From Bacteroidaceae bacterium (GTDB taxonomy: Bacteria; Bacteroidota; Bacteroidia; Bacteroidales; Bacteroidaceae): a stretch of 10,014 nt of DNA. The translations under genes were made by a program, and so were the position numbers. The notes under the pieces are model-generated. The model made no database searches and was not told the origin of the DNA. It worked only from the letters and a program-made list of their open reading frames with translations. Shown one piece after another: positions 1 to 7,324 of the stretch; the stretch's first letter is position 1; every line of letters starts with the position of its first letter. The stretch covers positions 1 through 10,014 of the forward strand of contig JAFTUV010000005.1 of NCBI GenBank assembly GCA_017466065.1. The letters run 5' to 3'.

Positions 1-12
1 GAGCGGAGCGAC

Positions 13-100
13 GAGAAATCTGGATATCAGCATTGTTGAGATTTCTCACATTGACTTTTGCCCCTACGGGCGTCGACCGTTGGTTCGTTCGAAATGACAG
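13..100. repeat. Intergenic inverted repeat, probably a dispersed repeat
   Basis: A 9-base inverted repeat (GAGAAATCT at 13-21, AGATTTCTC at 39-47, 17-base loop) is followed by GCCCCTACG (60-68) and then TTCGTTCGAAATGACAG (84-100). Read on the minus strand, the element begins CTGTCATTTCGAACGAA and ends with the GAGAAATCT arm. Sequences of this GTCATTTCGAACGAA...GAGAAATCT type recur between genes in many bacterial genomes, as far as I recall. That makes a dispersed non-coding repeat likely, but only one copy is visible here. No reading frame in it looks real. The element may extend left of the window. Confidence 0.4.
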
Positions 101-169
101 TTTCTTATCAGTTTTCTATTGGTGTAAAATTATATATAATTGCCAAATTTTATTCTATCTGCAAGGCAA

Positions 170-1507
170 TCAAAGATTGCTGAAAAATATATAAAGTATT
201 ATCAGCGGAGTAACGTAGCGCAGCATAAAGACTATCACCGGGACAATGCGGCTTTTTATTGCGCCACAATTACTCAATTCCTCCTTCATAAAGGAGCGTT
301 TCATAAACCACGATACAAAGATACAGGTAAACATTGCACCTATCGGCATAAGAATATTTGCAGTAAGATAGTCAAACACATCTACCAAAGTGGCACCGGC
401 AACCTTAATTCCTAAAAAGTCAATATCAAAAACAAGCGAGAGGGTGAGCACACTGAGCAATATGGAAACAGCAGACACTGCACGCGCCGCCCAGCATCGC
501 GACAATTTAAACTCTTCGGCAAGATAGGCTGTGAGTACCTCGTGAAAGGAGATTGTAGAGGTGAGCGAAGCAAGTGTCACCAACAGGAAGAACACTGTGG
601 ACCACAATGCAGCCAAAGGCATATCCTTAAAAATCTCGGGCAGGGTGACAAAAATGAGCGAGGGCCCCTCGGCAGGTTGCAATCCTGCGCTGAACACCGC
701 CGGGAATATAACAAGACCGGCAAGCACCGAAACAAGCAACGTGAGCAGTGCCACATTGAAAGAAGTCTGCACAAGATTATTATCCTTTTTAAAATAAGAG
801 GCATAAGTTACCATACAGCCCATTCCCACGGAGAGCGAGAAGAAAGCCTGCCCTATTGCCATCATAATAGTTTCGGGCGCAAACGCCGCCTTAAAATCGG
901 GCGAAAGGAAAAAGCGGTAGCCCTCTATCGCACCGGGCATAAAAGCCACACGCACCGCCATTATTATAAGTATAATAAACAGCGCAGGCATCATTATGCG
1001 CGAAGCCTTCTCTATGCCCTTTTCCACTCCACGCGCTACTATAAAGTGGGTGAGAAGAATAAACATCACAGCATAGAAGAGTGGCCGCCACGAGCCTTGG
1101 AACGCATCGAACTGTTCGGTAAATGAAACAGGAGAAGAGTAGAGCATATTGGTTGCCGAGGTTACCATATACTCCAACGACCAACCGGCAATAATATAAT
1201 AATAGCCCGAAATTAGCAACGCGCCAAGCACGCCATTATACCCCAGCCAACTCCATTTTTTCGATAAATCTCGAAAAGCACCTACTGCATTTTTCTTCAT
1301 GTGACGCCCCACCGCAAACTCGGCAAGCATCGCCGGAATTCCCACGGCAAAAACACTTAAAAGAAACACCAACAAGAACGCTGCACCACCGTGCTTACCT
1401 GCAATATAGGGGAAACGCCATATTGCTCCAAGCCCTATTGCACTGCCGGCAGCCACCAGCACCACACTTAATTTGCCTCCAAACGAGGCTCGATTATTTT
1501 CACTCAT
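170..1507 (-). CDS. Sodium-dependent transporter, NSS (SLC6/LeuT) family
   Basis: Inner-membrane symporter of 445 residues that uses the sodium gradient to import an amino acid or similar small solute; the substrate cannot be read from the sequence. The N-terminus has the family signature: GSAIGLGAIWRFP at residues 21-33 is the broken first helix of LeuT-type transporters, followed by GGAAF (40-44) and GIPAMLAEFAVGR (56-68). GQAFFSLSVGMGCMVTYASY (219-238) matches TM6, and LASLTSTIS (312-320) matches the TM8 stretch whose Thr-Ser pair binds the second sodium in LeuT. The length and hydrophobic pattern fit the roughly 11-helix bacterial subgroup. I start at 1507 (MSENNRASF), where family members usually begin. 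An in-frame ATG at 1618 would add 37 residues including an extra hydrophobic stretch. The gene is monocistronic and divergent from the lipoprotein at 1812. No strong terminator is seen downstream; only a short stem (166-180) overlaps the stop. Confidence 0.93.
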   Translation of the reverse strand: MSENNRASFGGKLSVVLVAAGSAIGLGAIWRFPYIAGKHGGAAFLLVFLLSVFAVGIPAMLAEFAVGRHMKKNAVGAFRDLSKKWSWLGYNGVLGALLISGYYYIIAGWSLEYMVTSATNMLYSSPVSFTEQFDAFQGSWRPLFYAVMFILLTHFIVARGVEKGIEKASRIMMPALFIILIIMAVRVAFMPGAIEGYRFFLSPDFKAAFAPETIMMAIGQAFFSLSVGMGCMVTYASYFKKDNNLVQTSFNVALLTLLVSVLAGLVIFPAVFSAGLQPAEGPSLIFVTLPEIFKDMPLAALWSTVFFLLVTLASLTSTISFHEVLTAYLAEEFKLSRCWAARAVSAVSILLSVLTLSLVFDIDFLGIKVAGATLVDVFDYLTANILMPIGAMFTCIFVSWFMKRSFMKEELSNCGAIKSRIVPVIVFMLRYVTPLIILYIFFSNL

Positions 1508-1811
1508 ATAATAACCATTCTTTAAATTCCGGTCGCGAAAATAATAAAAATAGATGAAATATCCGCCTATAACACTGCCAATTAGGAATTTTAAAGCAAC
1601 AATATATACATTGACCAAAAACTCTATACCTTAATTAATATTCATTTCCGGCAATAGCACAAACTGCACAAGCACTACACTACCCTCATTTTGCATCCAT
1701 TATATTATTTTAACTATTTTTAACTGCGGGGGGTAATTTCTACTCCCTTTAATTTACATTTGCAAAAAATCGTTTACGAATACAAAACTTAATTATTTAA
1801 AGAACAGTATT
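1508..1811. other. Divergent intergenic spacer
   Basis: About 304 bases lie between the preferred start of the symporter and the lipoprotein at 1812. The symporter-proximal 111 bases are open in the symporter frame as far as an ATG at 1618, but I treat them as leader. A weak TAttTTcG match on the minus strand (1536-1543) sits about 29 bases upstream of the 1507 start and lacks a clear -33 box. The right half is AT-rich, has a G-run at 1728-1733, and carries the plus-strand promoter core at 1755-1762. I see no RNA gene or convincing hairpin here. Confidence 0.5.
1755..1762 (+). promoter_or_regulatory. Putative -7 promoter element for the 1812 lipoprotein operon
   Basis: TACATTTG matches the Bacteroidota sigma-factor -7 consensus TAnnTTTG and lies 49 bases before the ATG at 1812. 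No convincing TTTG -33 box is found 17-23 bases upstream, where the sequence is G-rich, so either the promoter is weak or activated, or the match is chance. Confidence 0.4.
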
Positions 1812-2261
1812 ATGAAAAAAACATTTAAGACAGTCGGCTATCTGTTTTTAGCAGTATTAATGTGCGTTAATTTAACGGGATGTGGCGACGACGGCGACGG
1901 ATTATGGCCTTTCAGCGATTCGGCAATTGTGGGAACTTGGGAATTCATTGGAAGCTCTAGCGAAGATCCGCTAGGGTCTGAAGGAGAGAAAATAATTTTC
2001 TACTCAAACGGAGATATGAAAATAGTCGATCCTAGCTACTACATAAAAGAGATGAAAGGCACATACACTTTCGACCCTGTGATAAACAAACTTATAATGA
2101 TACCTTCGGAAGAAATGATATTTACATACGATGCAGAAGTTGTTGATTACTATGTCTTTTTTGAATCGGAAGAGGTAATTTCATTGGTAGAGTGCTGGTT
2201 GGTAGATGAAGGACAAGCAGACATAGAATATTGCAAAGATTTCTTCAAAAAAATTAAATAA
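1812..2261 (+). CDS. Small lipocalin-like lipoprotein
   Basis: Exported lipoprotein of 149 residues with unknown ligand. Residues 1-24 form a signal peptide (MKK start, hydrophobic core) ending in the lipobox LTGC, with Cys24 as the lipidated residue. The next residues, GDDGDG, are acidic, which in Bacteroidota often marks lipoproteins sent to the outer face of the outer membrane; surface exposure here is inference. The mature part opens with IVGTWEF (39-45), followed by a beta-rich sequence with a turn at SNGD and YTFDPVINKL. That is the pattern of the lipocalin-like domains common in small Bacteroidales lipoproteins. The outer-membrane beta-barrel gene begins 29 bases downstream with no terminator between, so the two are probably co-transcribed. 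The next lipoprotein at 3050 carries a similar domain at its C-terminus. The lipoprotein call is firm; the fold is likely and the function unknown. Confidence 0.82.
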   Translation: MKKTFKTVGYLFLAVLMCVNLTGCGDDGDGLWPFSDSAIVGTWEFIGSSSEDPLGSEGEKIIFYSNGDMKIVDPSYYIKEMKGTYTFDPVINKLIMIPSEEMIFTYDAEVVDYYVFFESEEVISLVECWLVDEGQADIEYCKDFFKKIK

Positions 2262-2290
2262 ACATATTAACCCCAATAAAATTTATTACT

Positions 2291-2821
2291 ATGAAAAAGA
2301 TTCTATTTACTTTTGTTTTTATGGCAACAGCAATTGTTGCAAGCGCACAAATTTATGTAGGTGGCAACATCGGGTGTTGGAACAATAACAACAGCGACAC
2401 AAAAACCTTTAAATTTGCGCCTGAATTTGGATATAATTTGAATGATAAAATTTCAATCGGTGGCACAGCCGAATATTCATTCAGCGATTATGGCAGCAAG
2501 ATGCACGGCTTTGGAGTAAACCCATACGCACGTTACACTATTTACAAAGCAGGAATTGTAAGTCTGTTTGCCGACGCCTGCATGAATTTTACTTACTATA
2601 AGGTTCAAGACGGAGATTCTGGTACAACTTTCGGCCTTGGTGTCAAGCCCGGTATTTCCATTGCCATTAACAAGAATTTCAGCATTGTGACCCACCTTGG
2701 TTTCCTCGGTTATCGTAATGCCGACGAAGATATACCCGAAGAAGTTTTACCTGTTGAGCCCGGATTTGGCTTTGACATAAATGGTAACACATTGGAATTC
2801 GGTATATATTACTCGCTATAA
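2291..2821 (+). CDS. Small outer-membrane beta-barrel protein
   Basis: Outer-membrane protein of 176 residues. A Sec signal peptide (MKKILFTF... with cleavage likely after ASA, leaving Gln20 first) precedes a chain of alternating polar and hydrophobic strands rich in Gly and aromatics: IYVGGNIGCW, FKFAPEFGYN, ISIGGTAEYSF, YARYTIY, TFGLGVKPGIS and LEFGIYYSL at the C-terminus. The size fits an eight-strand barrel of the OmpX/OmpW-like class (OMP_b-brl type). The last residue is Leu, not the usual Phe. It is the second gene of a unit with the lipoprotein at 1812 and is closed by the terminator at 2843-2890. The neighbour suggests that lipoprotein and barrel act in the same envelope process, but nothing identifies a substrate. 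A structural or adhesive role is as likely as transport. Confidence 0.82.
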   Translation: MKKILFTFVFMATAIVASAQIYVGGNIGCWNNNNSDTKTFKFAPEFGYNLNDKISIGGTAEYSFSDYGSKMHGFGVNPYARYTIYKAGIVSLFADACMNFTYYKVQDGDSGTTFGLGVKPGISIAINKNFSIVTHLGFLGYRNADEDIPEEVLPVEPGFGFDINGNTLEFGIYYSL

Positions 2822-2842
2822 TTAGGTAACATAGCAATTAAC

Positions 2843-2890
2843 ACGGAGAAGGCTTGTCGAAGAAACTACCAAGCCTTCTCCGTCTTTTTT
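2843..2890 (+). terminator. Intrinsic terminator after the lipoprotein-OMP unit
   Basis: A 14-base perfect stem (ACGGAGAAGGCTTG at 2843-2856 pairing with 2870-2883) with a 13-base loop is followed by C and six T. It begins 21 bases after the stop of the barrel gene. The long GC-containing stem plus T-run makes this a strong factor-independent terminator. Confidence 0.92.
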
Positions 2891-2989
2891 ATTTATGTCT
2901 ATAATCTATTCATACAGTTTATTCCGAACAATTACCGCAAACGCGCTGTTTAACTTTTTTTAATATAGCAATATCCATTTTCTCATCCT

Positions 2990-3018
2990 TTTGTCTTAAT
3001 TTTACAAAATTAAATTTG
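2990..3018 (+). promoter_or_regulatory. Bacteroidota promoter for the 3050 lipoprotein
   Basis: TTTG at 2990-2993 and TAAATTTG at 3011-3018 match the -33 TTTG and -7 TAnnTTTG elements. The spacer is 17 bases, at the short end of the accepted range. The core ends 31 bases before the ATG at 3050 and lies downstream of the terminator at 2843-2890, so this gene probably has its own transcript. Confidence 0.6.
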
Positions 3019-3049
3019 GAATATACTATTTATAAATACATAACAGACT

Positions 3050-3910
3050 ATGAAAAAGAAACTTATCTACACATTGCTCCCTGCGCTTTTCGCAGCATTC
3101 ACTACTATCGGGTTCACCTCTTGCGGTGGCGACGACGAAGAGTTTGCAGCCTACCCCATCGGCGGCATTCCATCTGTGAGCACCTTGGCACAAAGTTACT
3201 TCGTTATTGATGGTGCAAACTACATAGACGGCGTAATACCCGGTAACACCGTCGATAAATCCCTTACAACCGTTTACCCCAGCAACATAAGCTCCGAGGC
3301 CGGCAAGACCGCAACCATAGAGGTTGCATCGGACTTGGAACTTGACAAGTTCTATATAGGAGTCAATGACATCAGCACACAGGAGTCTTATGGATATTAC
3401 GAGGTTGCAGCTGTTAAGAAAAGCACTGCGGCCGGCCTTAACTTCTATGATATTGCAATCAAATTCCCCCTCACTGCAAAATCGGAGTTTTTTATAAGCC
3501 TTTGCGGAACGAAATCTTCCGAAAGCGGCAAACTTGTAACAAACATAAGCAAAGTATTTGTTTATTTGAGCAGCACAACAGCAGAATCGCCCATTATCGG
3601 TACTTGGGGTAACAAAACCTTGATAACAGAGGATGGCGAAGTTCCTGTAAGCGACATTTATTACGAGTACAGCAGCAATGGCGAAGGTATGGTATACCAC
3701 AGCGAAGGTCAGACTCCTTTTGAATACAATTACGAACCGACAACAGGTGATTTAAGAATTACCACCGCAAAGGAACACATTGTTTGCAGTGTTATATTCA
3801 GCAGAGACAAAAAGACTATGAACGTTACAGAGGAGAGTCGCACTTTCTTTGAGAGCGCAACCGTTGACGAGACTATTGTAAAATACAGCCTCACAAAAGT
3901 TGTAAAATAA
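3050..3910 (+). CDS. Lipoprotein with C-terminal lipocalin-like domain
   Basis: Exported lipoprotein of 286 residues, function unknown. The signal peptide ends in the lipobox FTSC with Cys25 lipidated, followed at once by GGDDEE, an acidic stretch that suggests surface display in Bacteroidota (inference). There seem to be two parts. Residues about 40-175 are a beta-rich N-terminal region with no family I recognise. Residues about 181-286 begin PIIGTWGNK and continue with YSSNGEG, YNYEPTTGDLRIT and a final strand TIVKYSLTKV. This second part resembles the lipocalin-like module of the lipoprotein at 1812 (IVGTWEF, YSNGD, YTFDPVINKL), so the two may be partly homologous. The gene has its own promoter upstream and a palindromic terminator 18 bases after its stop. 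Confidence 0.82.
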   Translation: MKKKLIYTLLPALFAAFTTIGFTSCGGDDEEFAAYPIGGIPSVSTLAQSYFVIDGANYIDGVIPGNTVDKSLTTVYPSNISSEAGKTATIEVASDLELDKFYIGVNDISTQESYGYYEVAAVKKSTAAGLNFYDIAIKFPLTAKSEFFISLCGTKSSESGKLVTNISKVFVYLSSTTAESPIIGTWGNKTLITEDGEVPVSDIYYEYSSNGEGMVYHSEGQTPFEYNYEPTTGDLRITTAKEHIVCSVIFSRDKKTMNVTEESRTFFESATVDETIVKYSLTKVVK

Positions 3911-3928
3911 CAACCGTGGCATCTTTAT

Positions 3929-3968
3929 AAAAATATCCCGAAGCTCGCGAGCTTCGGGATATTTTTTT
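3929..3968. terminator. Bidirectional palindromic terminator
   Basis: A perfect 38-base palindrome centred between 3947 and 3948 (arm core ATATCCCGAAGCTCG) runs from an A-run (3929-3933) to a T-run (3962-3968). On the plus strand it ends the lipoprotein at 3050-3910. Read on the minus strand, the A-run becomes a T-run, so it can also end transcription of the convergent ddh gene, whose stop is at 4003. A few central bases must stay unpaired as the loop. Confidence 0.93.
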
Positions 3969-4002
3969 GTGTGTAGAGGCTGCATCTGCAACCATTTATC
4001 TG

Positions 4003-4902
4003 CTATACAAGATGTGCAATCAAATCCTCACGGTCGCCATAGAGAAGGTCGATCACAGGAACCTCTATCATAGTGTAGCAACCGGGCTGCAAACGCATTG
4101 TGGCACGCGCACAGCACACAAGCACCTGCGCAGTAAGAGCAGGGTTGTTTATCTTCATATTAAACTCGAACAGTTGGTTCTGTGTGGTACCCGACACACC
4201 TTTACGGGTGAGATTCACTCCGTGTCCCATATCCAACAGGTCATCGACACAGGGAACATTTATAACGTGTGTTTCGTCGTTCACGAAATAGGGGTCGTTC
4301 TTTATCGCAGCGGCCACTTGTCCAAAATCGTAGCCCTCTTCAATCTCCACATACACCATACGGCGATGAATGCCGGTACCCACGGGAATTGTCATAGAGA
4401 GAGCCGCTTTAACGCCTTCGACCGCCTTGACGGCCACAGTGTGCCCCATACTCATTCCCGGGCCGAAGTTAGTATAGGTTATTCCCTTGGGAGCTATTGC
4501 CTGCAAAAGGGCGCGAACCACCGAGTCGCTTCCCGGGTCCCAACCGGCCGATATTATCGACACGGCGTTGCCGGCCTGCGCACTCTCGGTGAGCGAACGA
4601 CGCAGTTCCACAATTTTGGAATGTATATCAAAGCTGTCTACGGTGTTTATTCCAAGTGCAAGAATGTCCTTTGCATATTTTTCGACACTGCGAGTGGGGG
4701 TCGAGAGAATTGCCACATCCACTTCGCCAAGCTCACGAATATTCTTAACCACATTGTAGCCTTCGAGCTCTGCCGGACAATTCTCGGCACCCGAACGACG
4801 CACTACTCCTGCAATCTCAAAGTCGGGAGCCGCAATGAGGGCCTGCAATGTATATTTTCCTATGTTGCCATAACCAACGATGGCTGCTCTGATCTTTCTC
4901 AT
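4003..4902 (-). CDS. ddh: meso-Diaminopimelate D-dehydrogenase
   Basis: Cytoplasmic enzyme (EC 1.4.1.16) that makes meso-diaminopimelate in one NADPH-dependent step from tetrahydrodipicolinate and ammonia, supplying lysine and peptidoglycan. It has 299 residues. The Rossmann motif is GYGNIG (10-15), with RR (35-36) placed to hold the NADPH 2'-phosphate. Substrate-side motifs are STPT (67-70), VDSFDIH (88-94), SAGWDPG (118-124), FGPGMSMGH (146-154), DMGHG (224-228), INNPALTAQ (251-259) and GCYTMIEVPVID (274-285). From memory these match the shorter, roughly 299-residue type II enzyme of Symbiobacterium thermophilum better than the 320-residue Corynebacterium type I enzyme. The start is the ATG at 4902, just ahead of the Rossmann strand. 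It is probably transcribed alone: the pnp terminator lies upstream and a bidirectional terminator downstream. Confidence 0.95.
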   Translation of the reverse strand: MRKIRAAIVGYGNIGKYTLQALIAAPDFEIAGVVRRSGAENCPAELEGYNVVKNIRELGEVDVAILSTPTRSVEKYAKDILALGINTVDSFDIHSKIVELRRSLTESAQAGNAVSIISAGWDPGSDSVVRALLQAIAPKGITYTNFGPGMSMGHTVAVKAVEGVKAALSMTIPVGTGIHRRMVYVEIEEGYDFGQVAAAIKNDPYFVNDETHVINVPCVDDLLDMGHGVNLTRKGVSGTTQNQLFEFNMKINNPALTAQVLVCCARATMRLQPGCYTMIEVPVIDLLYGDREDLIAHLV

Positions 4903-4925
4903 ATTTTTATTGAGTTTTATTGGTG

Positions 4926-4933
4926 CGAAGATA
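4926..4933 (-). promoter_or_regulatory. Possible -7 element for ddh
   Basis: The minus strand reads TATCTTCG, one base off TAnnTTTG, 23 bases upstream of the ddh ATG at 4902. No clear TTTG -33 box is visible at the expected distance. It lies between the pnp terminator and ddh, where a promoter is needed. Confidence 0.35.
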
Positions 4934-5010
4934 TAAAAATCTCAATTTCCTCGTTACACAATGTGCATTATTTTTATCCGGAAATTCAATATTTTTTAAA
5001 AGCATATTAC

Positions 5011-5044
5011 AAAAAAGCCGCTGATCTAAAATTCAGCGGCTTTT
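5011..5044 (-). terminator. pnp terminator
   Basis: On the minus strand an 8-base GC-rich stem (GCCGCTGA, 5033-5040 with 5017-5024, 8-base loop), flanked by A and T runs that can lengthen the pairing, is followed by six T (complement of 5011-5016). It begins a few bases after the pnp stop at 5052-5054, so pnp is separated from ddh on the same strand. Confidence 0.9.
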
Positions 5045-5051
5045 CATTAAA

Positions 5052-7223
5052 TTATGCTTGGGGCTTGCGAGGCTCGCGACGGGGACGACGCTCACGCTCT
5101 TCATAGCCTTCGGGCTTCTCAATCAATGCACGACGAGAGAGTTTGAACTTACCGGTCTTGGGGTCAATCTCCACAAGTTTCACTTGCAATTTATCACCTT
5201 CCTTAATGCCGGTCTCTTCCATTGTCTCAAAGCGTTTCCAATCAATCTCGGAGATGTGCAACAGGCCATCCTTGCCGGGCATAAACTCAACGAATGCACC
5301 ATAAGGCATCACGCTGCGGACAGTGCCTTCGTAAACCTCACCGGCCTCGGGGATTGCCACGATTGCCTTGATTTTTGCAAGCACATCGTTGATTGCCTGA
5401 CCGTTGGTTGCTGCAATCTCAACGATACCCTCGCCATCAACCTCCTCGATAGAGATTGTAGCACCGGTCTCCTCCTGCATACCCTGAATGATTTTTCCGC
5501 CGGGGCCGATGATGGCACCGATGAATTCCTTGGGAATGCGCATAGTTTCGATGCGGGGTGCGTGGGGTTTAAGCTCGGCGCGGGGCTCGGCGATGCACTC
5601 GGTTATTTTGCCGAGAATGTGCATACGGCCTTCGCGCGCCTGATTCAATGCTTTTTCGAGAATCTCATACGAGAGGCCATCAACCTTTATATCCATCTGT
5701 GTGGCGGTGATTCCGTCGACGGTACCTGTCACCTTGAAGTCCATATCTCCCAAGTGGTCCTCGTCGCCAAGAATATCGCTAAGCACTGCATATTTCTCTT
5801 CACCTGCATTCTTGATGAGTCCCATTGCAATACCCGACACAGGTTTCTTTATCTTAACACCGGCATCCATAAGCGCAAGTGTTCCTGCACAAACAGTAGC
5901 CATAGAGGAAGAACCGTTAGACTCCAAAATATCCGATACTACGCGCACGCAGTAGGGATAGTCGGCGGGTATCATATTTTTGAGGGCGCGGCAAGCGAGG
6001 TTACCGTGACCAATCTCGCGACGGCCTACACCACGCTGCGGACGTGCCTCTCCTGTCGAGAAGGGAGGGAAGTTATAGTGAAGCAAGAAACGCTCGGTTC
6101 CCTGATTCATAACATCGTCGATAATCTTTTCGTCACGCTTTGTTCCGAGTGTCACTGTTGTGAGCGACTGTGTTTCACCACGGGTGAACACTGCCGAGCC
6201 GTGAGGGCCGGGAAGATAACCTGCCTCGCACCAGATGGGGCGGATTTCGGTAGTCTTGCGACCATCGAGACGCTTGCCCTCGTCGAGAATGCAACGGCGC
6301 ATAGCCTCTTTCTCTACATCGTGGTAGTAGCGGTCGATGAGGGCACCCTTCTCTTCGAGTTCCTCTTCGGTAAATTGAGCTTTGAACTCATCCTTTATCG
6401 CATCGAAGGCAGCTGCGCGGCCGTGCTTGTCGTTGTTGCCGCTTGCAGCCACTGCGTAGGCCTTGTCGTAACAAGCCTCGCGCACCTGTGCACGGAGCTC
6501 CTCGTCGTTAACCTCGTGGCAATACTCGCGTTTAACGGTCTTGCCAACCTCTTCCATAAGTTCCATCTGGGCCTTACAATGAACTTTGATAGCCTCGTGA
6601 GCCACCTTCATAGCCTCCAACAGGTCGGCCTCTGAAACCTCTTTCATTTCACCTTCAACCATCATTATGTTGTCGTATGTTGCGGCAACCATAATATCCA
6701 TATCAGCAGTTTCGAGCTGTGCAAATGTGGGGTTAACCACAAACTCGCCATTGATGCGTGCGACACGAACCTCGGAAATGGGGCCGCCGAAGGGAATATC
6801 CGACACTGCAAGTGCTGCCGAAGCTGCAAGGCCGGCAAGTGAATCGGGCATATCAACACCATCGGCCGAGAAGAGAACAATGTTCACATAAACCTCGGCG
6901 TGGTAATTATCGGGGAACAAGGGGCGCAAAGCGCGGTCAACGAGACGGCAGGTAAGAATCTCATAATCGGAAGCCTTGCCCTCACGCTTTGTAAAGCCGC
7001 CGGGGAAACGTCCGAACGACGCATACTTCTCTTTATACTCAACCTGCAAAGGCATAAAATCGGTGCCGGGAACAGCGTCTTTTGCTGCACACACGGTCGC
7101 CAACAGCATTGTGTTACCCAAACGCAACATCACCGAGCCATCGGCTTGCTTTGCAAGTTTTCCAGTCTCGATAGTGATTATGCGGCCATCGGGTAAAGCC
7201 ACATTTTTTGTTACAACATTCAT
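5052..7223 (-). CDS. pnp: Polyribonucleotide nucleotidyltransferase (PNPase)
   Basis: Phosphorolytic 3'-to-5' exoribonuclease (EC 2.7.7.8) that degrades mRNA to nucleoside diphosphates and can add 3' tails. It acts as a cytoplasmic trimer and is a core part of RNA turnover. Its 723 residues compare with 711 in E. coli. Domain order: first RNase PH-like domain (about 14-145, with [12 protein letters not shown] at 77-88), all-helical linker domain (about 150-310), catalytic second RNase PH domain (about 325-545), KH domain (about 556-618, GPGG loop at 573-576) and S1 domain (about 627-698). The acidic metal site is intact as DEDHLGDMD (487-495); D489 and D495 correspond to the essential aspartates of the E. 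coli enzyme. The C-terminus after 703 is a short Arg/Glu-rich tail. The gene has its own terminator and a likely promoter at 7268-7275. rpsO, its usual partner in proteobacteria, is not adjacent. Confidence 0.98.
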   Translation of the reverse strand: MNVVTKNVALPDGRIITIETGKLAKQADGSVMLRLGNTMLLATVCAAKDAVPGTDFMPLQVEYKEKYASFGRFPGGFTKREGKASDYEILTCRLVDRALRPLFPDNYHAEVYVNIVLFSADGVDMPDSLAGLAASAALAVSDIPFGGPISEVRVARINGEFVVNPTFAQLETADMDIMVAATYDNIMMVEGEMKEVSEADLLEAMKVAHEAIKVHCKAQMELMEEVGKTVKREYCHEVNDEELRAQVREACYDKAYAVAASGNNDKHGRAAAFDAIKDEFKAQFTEEELEEKGALIDRYYHDVEKEAMRRCILDEGKRLDGRKTTEIRPIWCEAGYLPGPHGSAVFTRGETQSLTTVTLGTKRDEKIIDDVMNQGTERFLLHYNFPPFSTGEARPQRGVGRREIGHGNLACRALKNMIPADYPYCVRVVSDILESNGSSSMATVCAGTLALMDAGVKIKKPVSGIAMGLIKNAGEEKYAVLSDILGDEDHLGDMDFKVTGTVDGITATQMDIKVDGLSYEILEKALNQAREGRMHILGKITECIAEPRAELKPHAPRIETMRIPKEFIGAIIGPGGKIIQGMQEETGATISIEEVDGEGIVEIAATNGQAINDVLAKIKAIVAIPEAGEVYEGTVRSVMPYGAFVEFMPGKDGLLHISEIDWKRFETMEETGIKEGDKLQVKLVEIDPKTGKFKLSRRALIEKPEGYEERERRPRREPRKPQA

Positions 7224-7267
7224 CTTTTTTATTCGTTAAAATACGTTTTAAAACTTCTTAATTCTCG

Positions 7268-7275
7268 CAAAGATA
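7268..7275 (-). promoter_or_regulatory. Putative -7 element for pnp
   Basis: The minus strand reads TATCTTTG, an exact TAnnTTTG match, 45 bases upstream of the pnp ATG at 7223. A TTTG -33 box is not evident. It is back-to-back with the plus-strand core at 7298-7305. Confidence 0.5.
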
Positions 7276-7297
7276 TATATTTTTTCTATATTTTCTC

Positions 7298-7305
7298 TAT
7301 CTTTG
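7298..7305 (+). promoter_or_regulatory. Putative -7 element for the 7325 lipoprotein
   Basis: TATCTTTG matches TAnnTTTG exactly and ends 19 bases before the ATG at 7325, implying a very short leader. The upstream 20-30 bases are A/T only and lack a clear TTTG. Together with 7268-7275 it makes a compact divergent promoter region. Confidence 0.5.
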
Positions 7306-7324
7306 CATCTGTTTTTTAAATATT

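Noticed and set aside
128..141. AT-only palindrome after the symporter gene
   Set aside because: Alternating A/T sequence forms palindromes by chance and would be a weak hairpin.
166..180. GCAATC-AAA-GATTGC hairpin at the symporter stop as a terminator
   Set aside because: The stem is only 6 bp and is not followed by a T-run on the minus strand, so I do not call it a terminator.
140..415. 91-codon plus-strand frame at the left end
   Set aside because: It overlaps the C-terminal part of the symporter in antisense and has no family features.
3026..3700. 224-codon minus-strand frame opposite the 3050 lipoprotein
   Set aside because: No signal, motif or promoter; the plus-strand gene has a lipobox, promoter and terminator.
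3967..5106. 379-codon open frame on the plus strand across ddh
   Set aside because: It is antisense to the well-supported ddh and runs through both flanking terminators. The product has no recognisable motif and is rich in His, Cys and Arg, as expected for a shadow frame.
5058..6635. 525-codon open frame on the plus strand within pnp
   Set aside because: It lies fully opposite pnp, whose domains and catalytic residues are intact. Its length comes from the codon use of pnp on the other strand; no promoter or family signature supports it.
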